Assembly: GCA_024691325.1 (NCBI GenBank)
Contig: JAILNR010000020.1
Coordinates: 1-51,169 of the forward strand
Origin: Saccharofermentans sp.
Lineage (GTDB): Bacteria; Bacillota; Clostridia; Saccharofermentanales; Saccharofermentanaceae
Direction of reading: 5' to 3'
Length of the DNA stretch: 51,169 nt
The notes beneath the pieces were generated by a model. It did not search any database. It was not told where the DNA came from and saw only the letters and a list, made by a program, of their open reading frames with translations. Position numbers and translations under genes: made by a program. Within the stretch, counting starts at the first letter, position 1. Every line of letters begins with the position of its first letter. Shown here one piece after another: positions 34,113-43,011 of this stretch.

Positions 34113-35434
34113 GAATGCTCCTCGAATATGCGCTTAAATGCCAATCCTTTTTGTAAGGTCTCCTCGTATTCGGAAGAAGGGTCTGACTCACAGGTAATGC
34201 CTCCCCCGATTCCAATTGTATAGACTCCATCCTCGTAAACTGCGGTTCTGATCACGATATTAAGATCCGCATCGCCGTTAAATGCCAGGTAACCGATAGA
34301 ACCCGTATACAGGTCTCTGCCGCTGTTCTCTAGCTTATCGATCACCTTCATCGCTTCTATCTTGGGAGCGCCGGTTATCGAACCTCCGGGCAGCATCGCT
34401 CTTAACACCGAACTGATCCCGGCATCATCTTTAAGGCTGCCTTCAACCGTGGAAACAAGATGGAAGACCGTCGCATAGGTCTCGAGCGCGAACAGTTCTT
34501 TCACAGTCACTGAACCCGGCACGCATATCCTGTTAAGATCATTCCTCTCGAGGTCGACTATCATCAGAAGCTCGCTTTTATCTTTCTGCGAGGATATCAG
34601 TTCTTCGCGGTAACGGGCATCTTCTTCAGGTGTTTTGCCTCTGGGGCGCGTGCCTTTAATAGGCTTTGTGCTTATCTTATTGTCCTTGATCCTTATAAAC
34701 CTCTCGGGAGACGCACTTACTATACTGACTCCTTTATGCTTTATGAAAGCTCCGAACGGCGACGGGTTTGTTTCCCGCATCTTAAGGAAAAGCACATGAG
34801 GATCAAGTTTGCTTTCCACTATCATCCTCTGCGTCAGATTTGCAATATACACATCGCCCTCGTATATGTGCTCTATAACCGCGCTAACGGCTCTCTTGTA
34901 TTCCTCTTCTTCAAAGTCATAGCTGATTTGAGCTCCCGCCGCGTAAGGCTTGGAAGTCACGGCACGCGGCGCTTTCAAAAGCTCCTCAACATACGTGGTC
35001 CCGCTCATCGAACACAGATAAAGCTCCTTCGCCCAAAGATCAAAAACAAGGACATGCTCATAACAGCACATGAAGGCTTCCGGCATATCTGTATTTGTTT
35101 TATGCCTGCTTTGTATGTTCTCGAATTTTAAACAGTAGCCGTAACTTAAATACCCGATAAACCCGCCGTTAAATGGAAGAGGACCGCCGTAATCCCCGCG
35201 GTGTTTTTTAAGATACCCTTCAAGCACCTCCTCGAAAGGCTCATTAACACAATTCCCGTCGACATAAGTTATTCCTCTTATCTGCTCGAGAGTTATAAAG
35301 GGACATATACCGATGATCGTATATCTGTTTTCTTCCGACGCGAGTGAGGAGTCGAGGATAGAGAATTCCTCCAACTCTGATACAAGATCAAAGACCTGTC
35401 CGGGATCTAAGTAACTAAGCCTCTTGATGATCAT
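34109..35434 (-). CDS. pabB: Aminodeoxychorismate synthase component I
   Basis: 441-residue chorismate-utilising enzyme making 4-amino-4-deoxychorismate with PabA. C-terminal chorismate domain: IKGTRPRGKTPEEDARYREEL (with the Lys of KPIKGT), VDLERNDLNRI, PGGSITGAPKIEAMKVID and GIGGGITCESDPSSEYEE. Start chosen at ATG 35434, which overlaps the pabA stop (ATGA); a TTG at 35455 is the alternative. The KPIKGT lysine is typical of PabB rather than TrpE. Confidence 0.9.
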   Translation of the reverse strand: MIIKRLSYLDPGQVFDLVSELEEFSILDSSLASEENRYTIIGICPFITLEQIRGITYVDGNCVNEPFEEVLEGYLKKHRGDYGGPLPFNGGFIGYLSYGYCLKFENIQSRHKTNTDMPEAFMCCYEHVLVFDLWAKELYLCSMSGTTYVEELLKAPRAVTSKPYAAGAQISYDFEEEEYKRAVSAVIEHIYEGDVYIANLTQRMIVESKLDPHVLFLKMRETNPSPFGAFIKHKGVSIVSASPERFIRIKDNKISTKPIKGTRPRGKTPEEDARYREELISSQKDKSELLMIVDLERNDLNRICVPGSVTVKELFALETYATVFHLVSTVEGSLKDDAGISSVLRAMLPGGSITGAPKIEAMKVIDKLENSGRDLYTGSIGYLAFNGDADLNIVIRTAVYEDGVYTIGIGGGITCESDPSSEYEETLQKGLAFKRIFEEHS

Positions 35435-36024
35435 TTGGGGTTTCTCTCTTCGCAAATATCTACAAAGTTTCTAACCAGAGTGAGACCGTACTCCGTCATG
35501 ACGGCTTCGGGGTGGAATTGTATGCCGTAAACGGGCAGATCCTTATGGCTTATTGCCATTATCGCTCCGTCTTCCGCGACAGCATCAACATTAAGCGTAT
35601 CAGGTACACTGCCGTTCTTTACAACAAGAGAGTGATATCTCGTGACGTTGAAAGTCTCCGGTATAGATTTAAAAAGTCTGTTATCAACGTGTTTTACGGG
35701 GGTTATCTTACCGTGCATCGGCTTTGTTCCGCGTGTGATAACCGCTCCGTAGTGGTGAGCGATCATCTGGTGGCCAAGGCAAACGCCCAGAATCGGTACT
35801 TTGCCGCTGAATTTACGGATCACATCAACAGATATACCGCCATCCTGCGGTTTCTTAGGTCCCGGGGAGATAATGATCCCCTCAAGACCGGCTTTATACA
35901 GTTGTTCGATGTGATCAATATCGGTCATGTCGTTTCTTATCGTAAGCACTTTCTGCTTCAGCTGCTCAAAATAAGATACAAGGTTATAAACGAACGAATC
36001 GTAATTATCTATCATTAAGAACAT
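35431..36024 (-). CDS. pabA: Aminodeoxychorismate synthase component II (glutamine amidotransferase)
   Basis: Class I amidotransferase supplying ammonia to PabB: catalytic Cys in GVCLGHQ, and His/Glu in GIQFHPEAVMTEYG. 197 residues from ATG 36024 (MFLMIDNYDSF). An ATG at 36033 lies inside the -10 box and cannot be in the transcript from that promoter; no ribosome binding site precedes either. First gene of the pab operon; may also serve tryptophan synthesis as in Bacillus, but no trp genes are here. Confidence 0.9.
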   Translation of the reverse strand: MFLMIDNYDSFVYNLVSYFEQLKQKVLTIRNDMTDIDHIEQLYKAGLEGIIISPGPKKPQDGGISVDVIRKFSGKVPILGVCLGHQMIAHHYGAVITRGTKPMHGKITPVKHVDNRLFKSIPETFNVTRYHSLVVKNGSVPDTLNVDAVAEDGAIMAISHKDLPVYGIQFHPEAVMTEYGLTLVRNFVDICEERNPK

Positions 36025-36031
36025 GAAGGTC

Positions 36032-36060
36032 ATTATATCAAATAAAAAGTAATAGTCTAA
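36032..36060 (-). promoter_or_regulatory. Promoter of the pab operon, placing +1 at the start codon
   Basis: On the minus strand TTAGAC (36055-36060), 17-base spacer, TATAAT (36032-36037). The ATG at 36024 begins 8 bases after the -10, so the mRNA is predicted to be leaderless. It shares its upstream region with the divergent pgi promoter. Confidence 0.6.
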
Positions 36061-36076
36061 ACCGCAGGGGCGGTGT

Positions 36077-36082
36077 TATACT
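36077..36082 (+). promoter_or_regulatory. Extended -10 promoter of pgi
   Basis: TGT-TATACT (36074-36082); no strong -35. AAGGAGAG ribosome binding site follows before ATG 36119. Confidence 0.5.
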
Positions 36083-36118
36083 CTATGAGATTTCATTAAA
36101 TTTAAGGAGAGTTAATAA

Positions 36119-37465
36119 ATGGTTACTCTTGATTATTCAAACGTACTGCCTTTTATCGGAGGTCAGGAAGCTGTTGACAGAATGGAGCCCCAGATCAAGG
36201 TCGCTCACGATATGCTTCATAAGAAGAACGGTCCCGGAAATGATTTTTTGGGCTGGCTCGATCTTCCCACTGCTTATGACAAGGAAGAGTTCTCCAGAAT
36301 CAAGAAGGCTGCTGCTAAGATCAGAAGAGATTCCGATGTTCTCATCGTAATCGGTATCGGCGGTTCTTATCTCGGTGCACGTGCTGTTATCGAGATGCTC
36401 GGACATTCTTTTGCAAATGTTGCATCCAAGAAGGTTAGAAAGAGCCCTATCATCCTTTTCTGCGGTAACTCTATCTCTGCTACATATCTTGCAGACATGA
36501 TGGATATCATCGAGGGAAAGAATATCTCTCTTAATATAATCTCCAAGTCAGGTACAACAACTGAGCCTGCTATCGCATTCAGAATTCTGCGTGCTTACAT
36601 GGAGAACAAGTACGGTAAGGAAGAGGCTAAGAACCGTATCTACGCTACAACAGATAAGGCAAGAGGAGCGTTGAAGGGCCTCGCTGATGAGGAAGGTTAC
36701 GAGACTTTCGTAGTACCTGACGATGTAGGAGGAAGATTCTCCGTTCTCACAGCTGTAGGACTTCTCCCTATCGCTGTTGCCGGCATCGACATCAAGGAGC
36801 TCATGAAGGGTGCTAAGGATGCATCTAAGGAATACAAGAAGATGCCTCTTGCTGAGAACCCTTGCTACCAGTACGCTGCAGTCAGAAACTGCCTGTTAAG
36901 ATCCGGTTACTCCACAGAAGTTATGGTTAACTACGAGCCTTCTTTCCACTACATGACAGAGTGGTGGAAGCAGCTCTACGGTGAGTCTGAGGGTAAGGAC
37001 CTCCGCGGTATCTTCCCTGCAGGTGTTGATAACACAACAGACCTCCACTCCATGGGTCAGTTCATCCAGGACGGTGCAAGGATCATGTTCGAGACAGTTG
37101 TTAACATCGACAACGCAAGAAGATCCTTCGAGATCCCGAACGATCCCCAGAACCTTGACGGTCTTAACTTCCTCTCCGGTATGGACATGAACGAAGTTAA
37201 CAAGAAGGCAATGCAGGGAACAGTCCTCGCTCACGTTGACGGCGGCGTTCCTAACATGGCAGTTCATATGCCTGCTGCTACAGCTTATGACCTCGGAAAC
37301 CTCATCTACTTCTTCGAGAAGGCTTGCGGTATCTCAGGTTACCTCCTCGCTGTAAATCCTTTCAACCAGCCCGGTGTTGAGGCTTACAAGAAGAACATGT
37401 TCGCTCTTCTCGGCAAGCCCGGCTACGAGGATCAGAAGGCAGCTTTGGAGGCTCGTCTGAAATAA
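36119..37465 (+). CDS. pgi: Glucose-6-phosphate isomerase
   Basis: 448-residue Pgi interconverting glucose-6-P and fructose-6-P in glycolysis. SIS-type phosphate site [18 protein letters not shown] (about residues 78-95), [15 protein letters not shown], and the catalytic Glu/His region [27 protein letters not shown]. Short clostridial/bacillus form. Codon use is strongly biased, as expected for a highly expressed gene. Followed by a strong terminator. Confidence 0.95.
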   Translation: MVTLDYSNVLPFIGGQEAVDRMEPQIKVAHDMLHKKNGPGNDFLGWLDLPTAYDKEEFSRIKKAAAKIRRDSDVLIVIGIGGSYLGARAVIEMLGHSFANVASKKVRKSPIILFCGNSISATYLADMMDIIEGKNISLNIISKSGTTTEPAIAFRILRAYMENKYGKEEAKNRIYATTDKARGALKGLADEEGYETFVVPDDVGGRFSVLTAVGLLPIAVAGIDIKELMKGAKDASKEYKKMPLAENPCYQYAAVRNCLLRSGYSTEVMVNYEPSFHYMTEWWKQLYGESEGKDLRGIFPAGVDNTTDLHSMGQFIQDGARIMFETVVNIDNARRSFEIPNDPQNLDGLNFLSGMDMNEVNKKAMQGTVLAHVDGGVPNMAVHMPAATAYDLGNLIYFFEKACGISGYLLAVNPFNQPGVEAYKKNMFALLGKPGYEDQKAALEARLK

Positions 37466-37488
37466 GACTTTTTACACCAAAGTTCATT

Positions 37489-37517
37489 AAGGGGGTCGTG
37501 GAAACACGCCCCCTTTT
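37489..37517 (+). terminator. Terminator of pgi containing the next promoter
   Basis: AAGGGGG (37489-37495) / CCCCCTT (37509-37515), then CGTG/CACG on a GAAA loop, one bulged T, then four T. The -35 of the following gene lies in the loop. Confidence 0.85.
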
Positions 37518-37527
37518 AATTTATAAT
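37499..37527 (+). promoter_or_regulatory. Promoter of the radical SAM gene, predicted leaderless
   Basis: TGGAAA (37499-37504), 17-base spacer, TATAAT (37522-37527), then six bases and the ATG at 37534. TGGAAA with the same spacer also precedes the EF-G-like gene. Confidence 0.55.
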
Positions 37528-37533
37528 TCAGAC

Positions 37534-39381
37534 ATGCATGAAGAAGTGAAGGTTCCGCACAGTGTACTGATGTCCGTGGAAAGTCCCGGGCGTTACGTCG
37601 GTGGTGAGAAAAATCAGATAGTAAAACCGATCGACGATTCTATCGTCAGAACCGTTTTCTGTTTCCCTGATGTTTATGAGATCGGCATGAGCAACCTTGC
37701 TTTGCAGATCCTCTATAAAGTGCTTAACGGACCTGAGTGGAGTTCATGCGAGAGGGCATTCTCCCCCTGGCCTGATATGGACAAGAAGATGAGGGAACAT
37801 AACATCCCTCTTTACTCACTCGAGACAAAATCACCGCTTAATGAATTTGATGTCATCGCATTCTCGTTAGGATATGAGATGTGTTTCACGAACGTCCTTC
37901 AGATGCTCGACTTAGGCGGCGTCCCGCTCCTTTCCAAAGACAGGAAGGACTCTGATCCGGTCGTAGTCGCGGGAGGACCTGTCACCTGCAACATCGAGCC
38001 GATGGCGGATTTCTTTGACGCCGCTTTCATCGGTGAAGGTGAAGAAGTTGACCTCGAGTTTACAAGAGTGATTAAAGAATTTAAGGATTCGGGCAAGAAG
38101 GACCGCAAGGCTTTGCTTAAGAGACTTGCATCCATAGACGGCGTCTATGTTCCGGGACTTTATACACCGAAGTTCGAGAACGGCAAGTTCAAAGGTTACG
38201 ATATCGAAGACGGCGCCCCTGCGACCGTACACAAGCGGATAGTCAAAGACTTAGACAGCGTGGATTATCCTCTAAGCCCCGTCGTTCCAAACAATAACGT
38301 CGTTCATGACAGAGCCTACCTCGAACTGTTCAGAGGATGCATAAGAGGATGCAGATTCTGTCAGGCCGGGTATTTGTACAGACCTGTCCGCGAGAAGAGC
38401 ATGAAGACTTTGTGCGAACAGGGAATCACGATAATGAATAACACGGGCTACGACGAACTCGGAATCCTCTCACTTTCTACAAGTGACTACTCAGAATTAG
38501 GTCCTCTTACAGACGGCCTTCTTGAAGTGTTCAACAAGCAGCACTCGAGTTTGTCTTTGCCGTCACTTCGAATCGATAACTTCGCTCTCGATCTTATGGA
38601 GAAGGCATCGCAGACCAGGAAAACAGGTCTTACCTTCGCTCCTGAAGCGGGTACACAGAGACTGCGCGACGTCATCAATAAGGGAATCTGCGAAGACGAT
38701 ATCATGAGTTCGCTCGAACTCGCTTTCAAAGGCGGCTGGAGCACCGTTAAACTGTACTTCATGTTAGGTCTTCCCACTGAGACCATGGAAGACGTCGAAG
38801 GCATCGCGAATCTTGCGATCAAGATAGAGAAGCTGTACTTCGATACGATGAGAAGTATCGGTGCGAAGCCGAGAAAGCCTGAGATCACGGTCTCCACATC
38901 TATGTTTATTCCGAAGCCGTTCACGCCCTTCGAGTGGGAGGACCAGAATACGGAAGAGGAATTTATACAAAAGCAGACGACTATCCGCAATATGCTCAAG
39001 AAGCACCGCAACATAAGATACATCTGGCACGACGTTAAGACTTCGTGCTGGGAGGGCATCTACGCAAGAGGTGACAGACGTTTGTGTCCCGTAATCCTCG
39101 AAGGTTATAAGAAAGGCTCCATCTTCGATGCTTGGGACCAGTTCTTCGACTACGGATTGTGGACTCAGATCTTACACGACCACGGTCTTAAATGGGAGGA
39201 CTACACGAGAGGAAGAGATGTCGATGACCCGCTCCCGTGGGATAACATCGATGTCGGTGTGCGTAAAGACTTCCTTAAGCGTGAGCGCGAGAAAGCTTAC
39301 AAAGAGCAGATCACACCCAACTGCAGACAGCAGTGCAGCGGCTGTGGTGCAACTTGTTACAAGGCAGGTATCTGTCCATGA
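37534..39381 (+). CDS. Radical SAM protein, TIGR03960 type (B12-binding-like N-terminus)
   Basis: 615 residues from ATG 37534. The N-terminal region is a B12-binding-like domain (FPDVYEIGMSNLALQILY, VAGGPVTCNIEP, FIGEGEEVD); the radical SAM core begins at RGCIRGCRFCQAGYLYRP with the CxxxCxxC iron-sulphur motif. The C-terminus has a second Cys cluster (CRQQCSGCGATCYKAGIC). The family usually sits next to a DUF2344 protein, as here (ATGA overlap); its reaction is not known to me. A frame start at GTG 37498 lies in the pgi terminator and is rejected. No ribosome binding site before 37534; a -10 box ends 6 bases upstream. Confidence 0.88.
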   Translation: MHEEVKVPHSVLMSVESPGRYVGGEKNQIVKPIDDSIVRTVFCFPDVYEIGMSNLALQILYKVLNGPEWSSCERAFSPWPDMDKKMREHNIPLYSLETKSPLNEFDVIAFSLGYEMCFTNVLQMLDLGGVPLLSKDRKDSDPVVVAGGPVTCNIEPMADFFDAAFIGEGEEVDLEFTRVIKEFKDSGKKDRKALLKRLASIDGVYVPGLYTPKFENGKFKGYDIEDGAPATVHKRIVKDLDSVDYPLSPVVPNNNVVHDRAYLELFRGCIRGCRFCQAGYLYRPVREKSMKTLCEQGITIMNNTGYDELGILSLSTSDYSELGPLTDGLLEVFNKQHSSLSLPSLRIDNFALDLMEKASQTRKTGLTFAPEAGTQRLRDVINKGICEDDIMSSLELAFKGGWSTVKLYFMLGLPTETMEDVEGIANLAIKIEKLYFDTMRSIGAKPRKPEITVSTSMFIPKPFTPFEWEDQNTEEEFIQKQTTIRNMLKKHRNIRYIWHDVKTSCWEGIYARGDRRLCPVILEGYKKGSIFDAWDQFFDYGLWTQILHDHGLKWEDYTRGRDVDDPLPWDNIDVGVRKDFLKREREKAYKEQITPNCRQQCSGCGATCYKAGICP

Positions 39382-40100
39382 ATGCACAGGAACAACTCCG
39401 TGAGATGACGCGCAAGCAGCACCAGCACGAGTATGTGTGCAGAGGGCTGTTCGAGAGAAAGGGTGCACTTTCTTATATAGGGCATCTGGACCTTAAGGCT
39501 GTTTTCGAGAGGGCTTTAAGAAGGGCGGGGCTTCCGATCCTTTATTCCCAGGGATTTAACCCGAGGCCTATGATCGTGTTCGCACTGCCTTTGGGCGTCG
39601 GTATCGACACCGAGGGCGATTGGCTTGATGTGTCGATGGAGGTCCCTTTCGATCCCGATGAGTATGTAAGAAGAATCAATGCAGAACTTCCCGAAGGACT
39701 CAAGGTCATCCGTGCCGTATCTATCGATGAGCCTCAGAACAGCATAATGAGTGTCGTTACCTGCGCTGAATACAGGATAGAGGCGAAGGGGATAACGAAG
39801 CCCGTTCTCGATCTGTTCTCGAAGCAGGAAGTGATCACGATGAAGAAGTCGAAGGGAAGGGAAATCGAGGTTGATATAAGACCTCTTCTTATAAAGCCTC
39901 TTACCTCATCGACTCCCGACAGCGTGGAATATATGTGTTATGCGGGTTCGACGAAGAACTTAAGACCGGATGTTTTACTCAAGGCATTGTGTGAGAGCGG
40001 CGGGTTCAGTAAAGAAGAAGCAGATGAAGCAAGGGTTACGAGAATTGCTTTATACGGCGGTGAATACCCCGATATAAGCGCAATTGAAGGTTTGACCTGA
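39378..40100 (+). CDS. DUF2344 radical-SAM-linked protein (TIGR03936 type)
   Basis: 240 residues starting at ATG 39378, overlapping the radical SAM stop by 4 bases, with AGGCAGG upstream. Family landmarks: SYIGHLDLKAVFERALRRAG, YSQGFNPRPMIVFALPLGVG and EGDWLDVSM. In many genomes the pair is followed by ribonuclease G and ribosomal protein L21 genes; here a MarR regulator follows instead. Role thought to involve RNA or ribosome modification, unproven. Confidence 0.88.
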   Translation: MNAQEQLREMTRKQHQHEYVCRGLFERKGALSYIGHLDLKAVFERALRRAGLPILYSQGFNPRPMIVFALPLGVGIDTEGDWLDVSMEVPFDPDEYVRRINAELPEGLKVIRAVSIDEPQNSIMSVVTCAEYRIEAKGITKPVLDLFSKQEVITMKKSKGREIEVDIRPLLIKPLTSSTPDSVEYMCYAGSTKNLRPDVLLKALCESGGFSKEEADEARVTRIALYGGEYPDISAIEGLT

Positions 40101-40146
40101 TTGTAGTAATATTCATATCTGTAATTAAGAAACAGGAGCGGACTTC

Positions 40147-40668
40147 ATGAACGATCGCGAGCAACAGATGGCACAGGGCCTTGTAAGTATTTTCGAGAAG
40201 GTGCTTGTGGCTGAAGAGAAGTCGTTGCAGAAGGCGTATTTCAGCAAACTTTCCCTCGCGGAGATGCATACGCTTGACGCCATCGGTCCTTACGATGCGC
40301 GCACTATGACAGAGACCGCCCAGATCCTGGGCATTACGGTGGGAACGCTTACGGTCGCGATAGACAGGCTCGTTAAGAAGGGCTTCGTTGACAGGAAGCG
40401 CGATGAGGCTGATAAGAGAGTCGTAAGGATATCACTTACAAGAGAAGGTAAGATCGCGGCGAGAATGCACGGCAAGTTTCACAAGGTTCTCGCGCGTCAC
40501 ATTCTTGAGCCGTATGATGACAATGAACAGGAACTCCTGCTTAAGCTTGTTAATGATGTTGACGGGTACTTAAGCACACAGGTCGCAAGATACGACCGTG
40601 AGGACCAGTTGAGAAAGACCGCCAAGGAAGTTGCCAACGATACAAGAAGGAGAAAGACAGATGACTGA
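40147..40668 (+). CDS. MarR-family regulator resembling FabT
   Basis: 173-residue winged-helix regulator. KLSLAEMHTLDAIG, then GITVGTLTVAIDRLVKKGFVDRKRDEADKRVVRISLTREG (recognition helix and wing) follow FabT, the fatty-acid-synthesis repressor of lactic acid bacteria that uses acyl-ACP as corepressor. A Lys/Arg tail follows. Its stop overlaps the acyl-carrier-protein gene, which supports a lipid role. AGGAG ribosome binding site. Confidence 0.82.
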   Translation: MNDREQQMAQGLVSIFEKVLVAEEKSLQKAYFSKLSLAEMHTLDAIGPYDARTMTETAQILGITVGTLTVAIDRLVKKGFVDRKRDEADKRVVRISLTREGKIAARMHGKFHKVLARHILEPYDDNEQELLLKLVNDVDGYLSTQVARYDREDQLRKTAKEVANDTRRRKTDD

Positions 40669-40918
40669 CAAGGTTAAAAGGGAACAGATCTACGAGAACC
40701 TTCTTGAGATATTATCCGAAGACCTTTCCGTGTCCACATCTGACATCACGCCTGATTTTAAGTTAAGAGACGGATTACAGTTTGATTCACTTGAGTTGTA
40801 TTCATTCGTAATTGATGTCGAGGAGCGTTATGACATCAAGATCTCCGACGAACTGATCGACAAGGTCGATACGATGAACGATCTCGTGAATATAGTAGAT
40901 GAGTTGATCAATAAATAA
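40661..40918 (+). CDS. Acyl carrier protein
   Basis: 85 acidic residues with the phosphopantetheine site GLQFDSLELYSFV (Ser in DSLEL) and helix III MNDLVNIVDELI. Start ATG 40661, with AAGGAG upstream, overlaps the regulator by 8 bases and the lipid-kinase start by 1 (TAATG). No fab gene adjoins it, so it may be a specialised rather than the housekeeping carrier. Confidence 0.9.
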   Translation: MTDKVKREQIYENLLEILSEDLSVSTSDITPDFKLRDGLQFDSLELYSFVIDVEERYDIKISDELIDKVDTMNDLVNIVDELINK

Positions 40919-41895
40919 TGCGGTATATCCTGATAGTTAACAGCAGGAATAATAAGACCAATCTCCGTAATTTTGAAGATGCGGTCTCTTATGTCGCGAG
41001 TCAGGATGCGGATCTTCGCTGCAGATTTGAATTCAGATACACGGAATACGCAGGTCACGCGGCTGATATCGCACTCGAGACCGATGAGAAATACAAAGGT
41101 TCGGTTGCGGTAGTTTCATGCGGCGGTGACGGAACCATCCACGAGATCGCGAATGCTCTCGCATTCAGAAAGACTCCGATCATTCCTATACCGTTCGGCA
41201 CCGGAAATGATCTTGTTAAGACCGTTCATACGAAGTCAAAACGCTGGAAGCTTCGCGACTATCTTATGAACCTCGATGAGGCAAAATACAAGCCGGTCGA
41301 TCTTATCAAGGTGGACAGTTTTGACCTCATGGGTAACTTCGTTCCCTCGTGGTCCTCATACTTCGTTAATGTCGCTTCCATCGGACTTGATACGAAGGTG
41401 CAGTCTGATGCGAAGGCTCTGGTTGCCGCACACGATACGGCTTTTACACGTAAGACGGCATACTTAAGAGCTGCTGCCAAGGATCTGTTCGGCAACCGTT
41501 CCAATAAGTTTACATATACGCTTGATCTGGAAGACGGAACAACTGTGACGGGTGAGAATGATTCCTATACGCTTATCAGTATCTGTAACGGCAAGTACTA
41601 CGGCGACGGATTTAAGCCCGCTCCTTCCGCGGAAGTTGACAGCGGTGATGCAACCGTTTGTGTTGTTGATGATGTAAGAACCATGAAGGCTATCGATCTT
41701 ATCGTTAAGTACCGCTTCGGAAAGCATGAAGGCAAGAGCGGAATACATATGTACAAGGCAACGAGCGGTATCATCACTACACGCGATCCTTCCTTGCAGT
41801 TATTCGGTAATGCGGACGGCGAAGACTTCTTCGGCAACCGCATCCGATTCGAGGTCGCACCTACCGCACTTAATCTCGGTTTCTTTGAAGATTAA
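40918..41895 (+). CDS. Diacylglycerol/lipid kinase family protein (DagK/YegS type)
   Basis: 325 residues with the catalytic GGDGTIHE motif and PFGTGNDLV nucleotide loop, then a C-terminal beta domain containing SICNGKYYGDGFKPAP and GDATVCVV. Phosphorylates diacylglycerol or a related lipid at the membrane, recycling it into phospholipid synthesis. Third gene of the FabT-like/ACP operon. Ends in a 4-base convergent overlap with the GT8 gene. Confidence 0.9.
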   Translation: MRYILIVNSRNNKTNLRNFEDAVSYVASQDADLRCRFEFRYTEYAGHAADIALETDEKYKGSVAVVSCGGDGTIHEIANALAFRKTPIIPIPFGTGNDLVKTVHTKSKRWKLRDYLMNLDEAKYKPVDLIKVDSFDLMGNFVPSWSSYFVNVASIGLDTKVQSDAKALVAAHDTAFTRKTAYLRAAAKDLFGNRSNKFTYTLDLEDGTTVTGENDSYTLISICNGKYYGDGFKPAPSAEVDSGDATVCVVDDVRTMKAIDLIVKYRFGKHEGKSGIHMYKATSGIITTRDPSLQLFGNADGEDFFGNRIRFEVAPTALNLGFFED

Positions 41896-42917
41896 TTCTT
41901 GTGCTGCTTATAAGCCCGTATTCTCTTAGGCAGAAGTTTTAAGTTTCTGTAGCGTCCCTTAAGGAAGTTGTATAACATCGGGAACGTCGATGCTGTGCGG
42001 AAGAAGTTTTTCCTCTTCGGACTCGTGTTCTTTATTGTCTTAAGCTTATCAAGATCGTATCTTCCGTCAGGGTAGAGCGAACCGCAAAGCGCAAACCACG
42101 CATCGGCATCCTCATCAAGATAGTACACGCCTTCCTCGCGCCAGGGCTGATAGGAAGCACCCCCTGCGAAATGAATTATGTACGGATCGACACGGCCTTC
42201 GTTTAACTCATCTTCCGTGTAGTAGTCAGCCGCACTCTTCGATGAGACGGAATAGATGTGCTTCGGTTTAAAGTAACGCGTGGTAAACATCATGTTGGCA
42301 CCGACGGGAAGCTTCGTGAACTCGTTAAAGAAAGCAACGTTCATTATCTCCTGATCCGCACCTAAGAATGTGTTTGAAAGATCTATTGTCTTAACCGCTT
42401 CAAGAAACTTTCCGGGTACATCTTCTTCATTGCACTTTGCTGCGTCAAAAAGAAGTATGCCGGAATTAAAATACAGATCATGCTTCTTGTGTCCTATAAG
42501 AACATTTACATATGATGTTGACTGATCGATAACCGCACCTACAGGATTACCTTTAAGATCGAATTCGAATAACGGTGCGAGATCTCTTCTTATCATGGTG
42601 TCGCAATCAAGATAAAGTATTCTTCCTTCACTTACATAATCGGAGATGAAGAATCTTGCATATGGTGAATAACCTCCTCTGTACGGAGGAATGTTTGCAT
42701 CGATAAGTCTTTGTGATATCTGTTCAATCGGAATGAAGTTTATACTGCACGAGAATTTATCCGCGATCTTAATCAAATCTTCCTTTCTTTCTTCCAATCC
42801 GGATTCGATTATATGTACCGTGACTTCGCACGATAACTTGGAAAGAAGAGAGTATAAACTTACTGCACAAAGCTCACAGTAGTTTTTATCCGTTGCATAC
42901 AAAACATGATTAGACAT
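41892..42917 (-). CDS. Glycosyltransferase family 8 protein
   Basis: 341 residues, GT-A fold: HVLYATDKNYCE start, metal-binding DxD in YLDCDTM, FNSGILLFD and LGADQEIMN landmarks of bacterial GT8 galactosyl/glucosyltransferases, and the C-terminal IIHFAGG metal His. Basic C-terminal tail (RNLKLLPKRIRAYKQHKN) probably contacts the membrane. Acceptor unknown; a cell-wall or exopolysaccharide role is likely. No ribosome binding site; an extended -10 (TGG-TATAAG, 42927-42932 on the minus strand) ends 9 bases before the ATG. Confidence 0.88.
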   Translation of the reverse strand: MSNHVLYATDKNYCELCAVSLYSLLSKLSCEVTVHIIESGLEERKEDLIKIADKFSCSINFIPIEQISQRLIDANIPPYRGGYSPYARFFISDYVSEGRILYLDCDTMIRRDLAPLFEFDLKGNPVGAVIDQSTSYVNVLIGHKKHDLYFNSGILLFDAAKCNEEDVPGKFLEAVKTIDLSNTFLGADQEIMNVAFFNEFTKLPVGANMMFTTRYFKPKHIYSVSSKSAADYYTEDELNEGRVDPYIIHFAGGASYQPWREEGVYYLDEDADAWFALCGSLYPDGRYDLDKLKTIKNTSPKRKNFFRTASTFPMLYNFLKGRYRNLKLLPKRIRAYKQHKN

Positions 42918-42963
42918 ATCACTACTCTTATACCATTCTTAAGAACTTTTTGGAACAACAAAA

Positions 42964-42989
42964 AAGCCATGCAGTAATCTGCATGGCTT
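42964..42989 (-). terminator. Intrinsic terminator of the histone-like gene
   Basis: AAGCCATGCAG (42964-42974) / CTGCATGGCTT (42979-42989), 4-base loop, T run on the minus strand. Separates the histone-like gene from GT8. Confidence 0.9.
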
Positions 42990-43011
42990 CTTGTTATAAG
43001 GCTCTGAATTA

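Noticed and set aside
37498..37533. Upstream GTG start for the radical SAM gene
   Set aside because: Lies inside the pgi terminator stem and before the -10 box; the family begins later.
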